64,000 nt of DNA, from assembly GCF_014207655.1 (NCBI RefSeq), contig NZ_JACHHJ010000003.1:310001-374000 (forward strand), read 5' to 3'. This document shows, one piece after another, positions 58,843-64,000 of the stretch. Positions within the stretch are counted from its first letter, which is position 1, and the number at the start of each line of letters is the position of its first letter. Origin of the DNA: Geomicrobium halophilum (GTDB taxonomy: Bacteria; Bacillota; Bacilli; Bacillales; Marinococcaceae). Under the pieces are notes generated by a model. The model was not told the origin of the DNA, did no database searches, and saw only the letters and a list, made by a program, of their open reading frames with translations. The translations under genes and the position numbers were made by a program.

Positions 58843-59328
58843 ATGAAAACATTGAAATCATTGCTCCCTGGTCTTCTGATGATGATGATTAGTCTGATCG
58901 TTTTAAGCCAGGCCATAGGGATGGATGATACATCCATCCTTGACCCAGCAAGCGGCAGCTTCTTCCCTGCCATCGTTGGCTTGATTATGTTTGTAACCGG
59001 AGGAGTTACCTTCTTGCAAGAGCGACGATCTACCCCTTCTGATGGGAACACAGAGACAGAAGGCACCAACGATCCAGACGTAGCTTCCACAACAAATACA
59101 TTTGATAAAAAGGACTATCAACTGGTTCTCCTTTATTATTGCCTGGTGATTGGGTTTGTCGTGATACTTCCGATAATTTCCTTTTTCCCGGCCGCTTTTC
59201 TATTTTTAGTGACGAGTATATTTTTTCTCAAGGGCGTTTCATGGCGCATAAATCTTCTTGTCTCTCTTGGAGCCATCTTCGTTATTTATTTCTTATTTTC
59301 GGAACTGTTTAATATTGTGTTCCCGTAA
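58843..59328 (+). CDS. tctB: Tripartite tricarboxylate transporter small permease TctB
   Basis: Small membrane subunit (161 aa) with four helices (about 5-25, 40-56, 88-108 and 115-155). A hydrophilic loop rich in Thr, Asn and Asp (SDGNTETEGTNDPDVASTTN) separates the helix pairs. It lies 18 bases after tctC and 12 before tctA. The sequence is weakly conserved across TctB, so the call rests strongly on position. Confidence 0.88.
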   Translation: MKTLKSLLPGLLMMMISLIVLSQAIGMDDTSILDPASGSFFPAIVGLIMFVTGGVTFLQERRSTPSDGNTETEGTNDPDVASTTNTFDKKDYQLVLLYYCLVIGFVVILPIISFFPAAFLFLVTSIFFLKGVSWRINLLVSLGAIFVIYFLFSELFNIVFP

Positions 59329-59340
59329 GGAGATTTTAGC

Positions 59341-60840
59341 ATGGACATCCTTCAACAATTCCTGATTCCATTTCTAGATGTCGAATTATTTCTATTAGTC
59401 GCAGCTGGGACGTTTGCGGGTATTTTTATTGGGGCCATTCCGGGCCTATCGGTAACGATGGCCGTTGCTCTTTTACTGCCCCTAACTTATTCATGGGAAA
59501 TGCTTCCAGCTCTTGCTCTCATGCTGGGTGTCTATTTCGGCGGGGTGTTCGGAGGCTCAAGAGCTGCTATTTTAGTGAATATCCCAGGGGCTCCTTCGAA
59601 TGTGGCAACGTCATTGGATGGATATCCTCTAACCCAAAGAGGCGAAGCACGTACCGCTCTCACTTTAACAACCATCTTTTCCTTTATTGGAGGGCTCTTT
59701 GGCGTTATCGTATTAGCGACCGCTGCTCCCCTCGTCTCGACGATTGCTATTCAGTTTGGGCAGATCGATTATTTTCTCCTTGCTATACTTGGGCTTTTAT
59801 TAATCGGCAGTCTGAGTCAAGGCTCCGTGGCCAAAGGTATTTTTGCCGCGGGGGCCGGGATTATATTAGGCCTTGTGGGCATGGACTCCATTGGCGGAGG
59901 CACTCGTTTTACGTTTGGTTCCCTTCAATTAATGAACGGAATTGATTTTGTAGTAGCAATTTTAGGCCTGTTTGGTATGGCCGAAATTTTATATCAGCTG
60001 AAAACATTAAATGAAAAAGGACAAACTATCACGTTGAAGAAAATGATAGTTCCTCCCTTACGGTTAGTGTTTAAGTTTCTCCCTCTTTCCCTCAGAGTGA
60101 ACGTTATGGGTGTGCTCATCGGTGCTCTTCCTGGAGCAGGGGGAGAAATTGCGGCCTTGCTCTCTTATGATCATGCGAAACGAACGGTCAAGAAGCCGAA
60201 TCGACCGTTTGGGCAAGGGGCTTATGCGGGGGTAATCGCTCCAGAGGCCGGCAACAGTTCCGCTATTGGAGGAGCATTAATTCCTTTGCTTACCCTCGGA
60301 ATTCCTGGAGACGCGGTGACCGCTATTTTCATTGGAGCTTTATTTATTCATGGTCTTCAACCCGGCCCCCTCTTGATGGAACAAAGCGGTGATCTGTTTT
60401 GGGTCATGGTCGGTTCTTCCGTCCTTGCCAATGTCTTTTTATTAATCTTTGGCTTATTGATTGTATCCATTTTTATACGGGTTGTAACCGTCCCCAAGCA
60501 GATTCTCCTTCCTATTATTGCGGTCATTACAGTCATCGGTGCTTATGCTATGAATAACAACATGACCGATGTTTACTGGTTGCTCGGATTTGGTCTTGTC
60601 GGTTTCTTCATGAAAGTGCATAACTTCTCAGTCGCACCGCTCGTGTTAGGCTTAATATTGGGGCCATTGATTGATGAATCCTTCCGTCGAGCTTACATGG
60701 CTGCCCAAGGGACTCCAGAATTTTTAATGGGATTTGTCAATTCCCCCATCAGTCTGATTTTGACCTTGGCTTTGGTATTCACCTTATTCTCTCAGACCAC
60801 TTGGTATGAACGTTTCAAAAGAAAATTGAAAGAACGTTGA
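59341..60840 (+). CDS. tctA: Tripartite tricarboxylate transporter large permease TctA
   Basis: Large permease (499 aa) with about eleven or twelve helices. The family signatures are GIFIGAIPGLSVTMAVALLLPLT near the N-terminus, YFGGVFGGSRAAILVNIPGAPSN near 65, and, in the second half, GALPGAGGEIAALLSYDHAKR and APEAGNSSAIGGALIPLLTLGIPG (each quoted as the known TctA repeat motifs). Uptake is driven by an ion gradient; Na+ is plausible in an alkaliphile. Last gene of tctCBA. Confidence 0.95.
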   Translation: MDILQQFLIPFLDVELFLLVAAGTFAGIFIGAIPGLSVTMAVALLLPLTYSWEMLPALALMLGVYFGGVFGGSRAAILVNIPGAPSNVATSLDGYPLTQRGEARTALTLTTIFSFIGGLFGVIVLATAAPLVSTIAIQFGQIDYFLLAILGLLLIGSLSQGSVAKGIFAAGAGIILGLVGMDSIGGGTRFTFGSLQLMNGIDFVVAILGLFGMAEILYQLKTLNEKGQTITLKKMIVPPLRLVFKFLPLSLRVNVMGVLIGALPGAGGEIAALLSYDHAKRTVKKPNRPFGQGAYAGVIAPEAGNSSAIGGALIPLLTLGIPGDAVTAIFIGALFIHGLQPGPLLMEQSGDLFWVMVGSSVLANVFLLIFGLLIVSIFIRVVTVPKQILLPIIAVITVIGAYAMNNNMTDVYWLLGFGLVGFFMKVHNFSVAPLVLGLILGPLIDESFRRAYMAAQGTPEFLMGFVNSPISLILTLALVFTLFSQTTWYERFKRKLKER

Positions 60841-60871
60841 GGGGTGGGGACATATTACAATGTCTCCCCTC
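60841..60871 (+). terminator. Hairpin after tctA
   Basis: GGGGACAT pairs with ATGTCTCCCC (one bulge) directly after the tctA stop. No T-run follows. The remaining 210 bases before aroK contain no recognised gene. Confidence 0.45.
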
Positions 60872-61081
60872 CTTCGGCATTCTCCGATTGTCTGGTACTA
60901 TGCGGTCCTACTCTCCTCATTTCATATCACTTGTTCCAATACACGGTCCTTTCCTAAGGAGTACCATCTTTCAACTTGATGGGTCGTTACATCAGTTTAT
61001 TTTTAACTGTCACTCCCTCTATAATTTTTGTTACAATATTTATTAAATAAGTCAGCCATTTCTAAAGGAGAGACATGCTCT

Positions 61082-61630
61082 GTGATCCAAAACAGTGTAC
61101 CTTATAAAGAAAAAAGTATCGTTTTTATCGGTTTTATGGGATCGGGAAAAACGACGATTGGAGAAGCCGTTGCCAAAAAATTATATAGAGATTTTATCGA
61201 TATTGACCAAACGATTGAGTCCGAGTATGGGTTGTCTGTGACAGAGATATTTAATCAATACGGTGAGGAAGAATTTAGAGAAAGAGAAAAAGCACTCATA
61301 AAAAAATATAGTTTACATCGCTTAAAAGTTATCTCCGTCGGGGGAGGTGCTTTTTTGCAAGAGGAAATTAGAAATACTTGCTTAGAGAATTGTATTGTTT
61401 TTTTCCTTGATTTATCTTGGGATTCTTGGAAAGATCGGCTTGATATTCTCGTGGAAAGCCGTCCTGTTTTACAAGGACGTTCCATTGATGATATTAGAGA
61501 GCTTTTCTATAATCGTAAAGGTATATACGCGCTACACAATTCAAAACTTAATACTGATGACCTCAATGTTGAAGAAGTTAGTCAGTACGTCATTGATTCA
61601 TTAAAAACATCGTGGGAATTATATAATTAA
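61082..61630 (+). CDS. aroK: Shikimate kinase
   Basis: Phosphorylates shikimate to shikimate 3-phosphate (182 aa). Walker A GFMGSGKTTIG is near residue 20, the Asp pair in FIDIDQTIE contacts Mg2+ and shikimate, the shikimate arginine is in EEEFREREKAL, the glycine loop is SVGGGAFLQ, and the lid has SRPVLQGRS. I use the GTG at 61082, 11 bases after AAAGGAG. It stands alone next to the catabolic cluster and tct operon that also hold aroD. Confidence 0.9.
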   Translation: MIQNSVPYKEKSIVFIGFMGSGKTTIGEAVAKKLYRDFIDIDQTIESEYGLSVTEIFNQYGEEEFREREKALIKKYSLHRLKVISVGGGAFLQEEIRNTCLENCIVFFLDLSWDSWKDRLDILVESRPVLQGRSIDDIRELFYNRKGIYALHNSKLNTDDLNVEEVSQYVIDSLKTSWELYN

Positions 61631-61656
61631 TTCATGTTCCTACTGATTTCATATGA

Positions 61657-61693
61657 GATCAATAACCCTGCCCAGAATACAGGGTTATTGATC
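61657..61693. terminator. Perfect 14-bp hairpin between aroK and the HPr-like gene
   Basis: GATCAATAACCCTG (61657-61670) and CAGGGTTATTGATC (61680-61693) are perfect inverted repeats with a 9-base loop between convergent genes. There is no T-run on either side, so action as a bidirectional terminator is likely but not certain. Confidence 0.65.
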
Positions 61694-61741
61694 GGTAAAA
61701 TTAATCCACTATATTACCTGACCAATTATGCGATCTAACTT

Positions 61742-61999
61742 CTAGGTTAAATAATTTACTACCTTACTTAATGCATTATCGGCATCAACCCCTATCGCCT
61801 TAACGGAGATGTAATCACCATTTGATAACTGCAAATTTATCAACCCCAGTAAACTTTTTAAATTAATTTCATACACACTTCCTTGAACGACTTTCTGTAT
61901 ATATAGTTCCGATTTAAATGGCTGCATGCAATTACTTAACTCAATAATCGTTTGCTCTTCCGAAATATTAACAGTGATTTCTTCCTTTCGTTCGTACAT
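61742..61999 (-). CDS. HPr-fold protein lacking the catalytic histidine (Crh-like)
   Basis: Protein of 85 aa whose C-terminal two-thirds align with HPr/Crh: the INLKSLLGLINLQLSNGDYI stretch corresponds to HPr NLKSIMGVMSLGIAKGAEI, and VDADNALSKVV matches the last helix. Ser49 fits the regulatory Ser46 that HPr kinase phosphorylates. Thirty-one residues upstream, where His15 should be, is Ile18 within QTIIEL, and the His-Ala-Arg-Pro loop is gone, so it cannot work as a PTS phosphocarrier. It lies 16 bases behind dctM with a good AAAAGGAG site, as the last gene of the TRAP operon. Confidence 0.8.
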   Translation of the reverse strand: MYERKEEITVNISEEQTIIELSNCMQPFKSELYIQKVVQGSVYEINLKSLLGLINLQLSNGDYISVKAIGVDADNALSKVVNYLT

Positions 62000-62015
62000 A
62001 GACTCTCCTTTTTTA

Positions 62016-63287
62016 TCACTCCAAAAACATCAAGGACAATTGCGGAACAAATGTAATGACTAATAACGTGATAAGCATTACCACAAAAAATGGTATAATA
62101 GCACGGGATAACGACTCTATAGAAAGCCCCGAGATCCCTGAAGCAACAAAAAGATTTACCCCTAACGGTGGCGTAATAAATCCAATAGCAAGATTAACAA
62201 CCATCAAGATTCCGAAATGGATAGGATCAAAACCTAATTCTGAAACAACGGGGAGTAATATTGGCGTTAAAATAATAATTGCTGCTACTGTATCCATAAA
62301 TGTCCCAACGATTAATAAAAGAAGTGTAATAATTATTACAATAATGATTGGGTTTTCCGAAAGTGCTAACATCGCTTCAGTAACTTGTTCTGGGATCTGT
62401 TCAATCGTCAATAAGATTCCAAATGAGGTAGCCGCTCCTACAATTAATAATACAGTCGCTGTTGTTAGAGATGCGTCCACCATAACTTTAGGTAAATCTT
62501 TAATTTTTATCTCTTTGTATAGAAACATCCCAGTAATTAAAGCGTATATAACCGCCACAGCGGCAGCCTCTGTTGGTGTAAAAATACCTCCATATATTCC
62601 CCCGAGAATAATGATGGGAATAAACAGTGCCCATTTTGCTTCCCAACTGGCTCTTACAAACGTATTGAAATCAAAAGGTATACCTGTCCCATGATAACCG
62701 TTTTTCCTAGAATAAAAGTACGCGAAAACCATTAAGCCAAAACCAACGAAAATACCTGGTATAATACCTGCAAGAAAAAGGTCACCTACAGAAGATCCAC
62801 CTGTGGTCCCGTACATGATTAACGGAATACTAGGAGGAAGGATAACACCTAAAGAACCTGCAGCTGCTATAAGAGCAGTAGCAAACTTTTTATCATAACC
62901 AATTGAAACCATAGCTGGGATCATAATTCCTCCGATCGCCGCTACAGTTGCAGGCCCAGATCCTGACATGGCAGCAAAGAACATACAGGTAATCACAGTA
63001 GCAATCGCAAACCCACCTGTTTTATTCCCTACTAAGGTGTTTGCTACATTAAATAATCGGTTGGTAATTCCTCCTTTTCCCATAATCTCACCAGCTAGTA
63101 TAAAGAAAGGAACTGCCATGATAGGAAAGGAATCTACAGAAGTTACGAGACCTTGAACGATAAATTCAACTGGCAGCGTACCTGAATAAATGAGAGCAAT
63201 TAAGGAAGCGACACCTAAGGCGATACCAATGGGCACACTTAGTAACAATAAAAGCCCAAAACTTCCAAATAAAACACCTGCTGTCAT
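62016..63287 (-). CDS. dctM: TRAP transporter large permease DctM
   Basis: Large membrane subunit (423 aa), about twelve helices. Family landmarks are SLIALIYSGTLPVEF, FFILAGEIMGKGGITNRLF near residue 60, MSGSGPATVAAIGGIMIPAM near 110, and GAFMxP-like TFMDTVAAIIILTPILLPV near 330. It moves carboxylates with Na+ symport. Its ATG shares one base with the dctQ stop (TAATG). Confidence 0.95.
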   Translation of the reverse strand: MTAGVLFGSFGLLLLLSVPIGIALGVASLIALIYSGTLPVEFIVQGLVTSVDSFPIMAVPFFILAGEIMGKGGITNRLFNVANTLVGNKTGGFAIATVITCMFFAAMSGSGPATVAAIGGIMIPAMVSIGYDKKFATALIAAAGSLGVILPPSIPLIMYGTTGGSSVGDLFLAGIIPGIFVGFGLMVFAYFYSRKNGYHGTGIPFDFNTFVRASWEAKWALFIPIIILGGIYGGIFTPTEAAAVAVIYALITGMFLYKEIKIKDLPKVMVDASLTTATVLLIVGAATSFGILLTIEQIPEQVTEAMLALSENPIIIVIIITLLLLIVGTFMDTVAAIIILTPILLPVVSELGFDPIHFGILMVVNLAIGFITPPLGVNLFVASGISGLSIESLSRAIIPFFVVMLITLLVITFVPQLSLMFLE

Positions 63288-63868
63288 TACCTTCCCCCCT
63301 CATTAGCTGAGATCTTTCTATCGTTCAAGTTATCCTGTGCTCCATATAAATCGGTTTCTCGATCTTCAATAACTTCATCTTTATCCACGTAAGATCCTTG
63401 TAAGAACTTCCATTGCTTTACCAATTGCTGAATGAGACGAATCACAGTTAAGCTCATGCCTGCCGGTGTAGCGAAATATACAAATGCCATTGGAAGACCC
63501 AAGCCAGGAGAAGTTTGTCCCCAACCAAAAATTTGCACCGCTATATTCGTGCCATAAATGACTATAAAAATAGCAAATGCCAGGAATATAACGTTTGCGA
63601 TCATATTTAAAATGACTTTTCCTTTGTCTTTAAAAAGGAGCATTAGTACATCAACTTTTATATGACGTTGTTTTTTGACTCCATAACTAATTCCTATATA
63701 AATCATCCAGATAAAACAATACCTGGCTAGTTCTTCAGACCATTCAAGTGAAGAGCCGAGTACAAATCTCATAAAAATCTGTAAAGCTGTTATAATTACC
63801 ATGATTGAGGTTAAAATCACAAGCAAACATTCTTCAATATGTTCATTTAACCATTTTATTATTTGCAC
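63287..63868 (-). CDS. dctQ: TRAP transporter small permease DctQ
   Basis: Four-helix small subunit (193 aa) that pairs with DctM. The motif SLEWSEELARYCFIWMIYIGISYGVKKQRHIKVD (about 37-70, quoted as the known DctQ core WSEExARxxFxWxxxxG and the RHIxVD element) is clear. A hydrophilic C-terminal tail of about 40 residues is longer than usual. It starts at GTG after AAGGGGGG, 21 bases behind dctP. Confidence 0.92.
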   Translation of the reverse strand: MQIIKWLNEHIEECLLVILTSIMVIITALQIFMRFVLGSSLEWSEELARYCFIWMIYIGISYGVKKQRHIKVDVLMLLFKDKGKVILNMIANVIFLAFAIFIVIYGTNIAVQIFGWGQTSPGLGLPMAFVYFATPAGMSLTVIRLIQQLVKQWKFLQGSYVDKDEVIEDRETDLYGAQDNLNDRKISANEGGR

Positions 63869-63889
63869 CCCATTCCCCCCTTAGCCGCT

Positions 63890-64000
63890 TCAATTATCAA
63901 CACTTTCAACCTCTTTAAGGATTCGTTTCATTAAATCTCCATTCTCACTTTGTTCATAGCTTTCATAAATAGGTTCAACCGCTTCATGAAAACGTTCTTG
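63890..64000 (-). CDS. dctP: C-terminal end of a TRAP substrate-binding protein (partial)
   Basis: The last 36 codons of a gene that continues past the window. The translation ends FHEAVEPIYESYEQSENGD followed by LMKRILKEVE, matching the usual DctP C-terminus (a vxPvyexy segment followed by an amphipathic helix). Its position directly before dctQ supports the call, although too little is visible to infer the ligand. Confidence 0.75.
   Translation of the reverse strand, partial: QERFHEAVEPIYESYEQSENGDLMKRILKEVESVDN

Noticed and set aside
60837-61046. Plus-strand frame between tctA and aroK
   Set aside because: Starts inside the tctA stop region without a ribosome site and shows no recognisable features.

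Overview
The window comes from an endospore-forming member of the Bacillaceae that is probably alkaliphilic and salt-tolerant. It has spo0F and spoIIR, and its gene order follows the Bacillus subtilis stretch upp-glyA-ywlG-rpiB-ywlE-mntP-ywlC-spoIIR-prmC-prfA-rpmE-rho-glpX-murZ-tal-fbaA-spo0F-ywjG-pyrG-rpoE-fadF-clsB almost gene for gene. The ATP synthase a and c subunits carry the residues described for alkaliphilic Bacillus (PxxExxP in c; Lys and Gly in a), and several exported proteins are strongly acidic. I cannot fix the genus from sequence alone.

Layout. 1-3944 (minus): F1Fo ATP synthase operon atpZ-I-B-E-F-H-A, with atpA cut by the window start. 4179-8588 (minus): a secreted subtilisin-type protease inserted between atpZ and upp, then upp and glyA. 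8920-15018 (minus): ywlG-rpiB-ywlE, mntP, ywlC, spoIIR, prmC-prfA. 15139-16732: a CoA-disulfide-reductase-like flavoenzyme and a tiny lipoprotein gene sit where B. subtilis has tdk. 16867-26776: rpmE (zinc-free type), rho, glpX, murA2, transaldolase, fbaA, spo0F, ywjG, pyrG, rpoE; the pyrG leader has the features of reiterative-transcription attenuation. 26878-32455: a fatty-acid module (FadR-like TetR, thiolase, fadF) behind a FadR-type operator, and cardiolipin synthase. 32664-41636: assorted enzymes, argS-ywiB, a hidden 54-codon gene, a lipoprotein and a small membrane protein. 41697-45597: class Ib ribonucleotide reductase in the order nrdE-nrdI-nrdF behind two NrdR boxes 31 bp apart.

45.7-64 kb is accessory metabolism. 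An eight-gene minus-strand cluster (iclR, citryl-CoA-lyase-like, aldehyde dehydrogenase, aroD, zinc dehydrogenase, ThDP enzyme, xylose-isomerase-like TIM barrel, family III CoA-transferase) is divergent from tctCBA. The shared upstream region holds repeated IclR-like operator elements and a near-consensus CcpA cre site. Next come aroK and, on the minus strand, a TRAP transporter operon (dctP partial, dctQ, dctM) ending in a gene for an HPr-fold protein that keeps the regulatory serine but has lost the catalytic histidine. The simplest reading is import and breakdown of a tricarboxylate or cyclic hydroxy-acid under IclR and catabolite control; the substrate is not decided by the sequence.

No rRNA, tRNA, CRISPR array, transposase or prophage gene was recognised. 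A dispersed intergenic repeat family occurs in five places.
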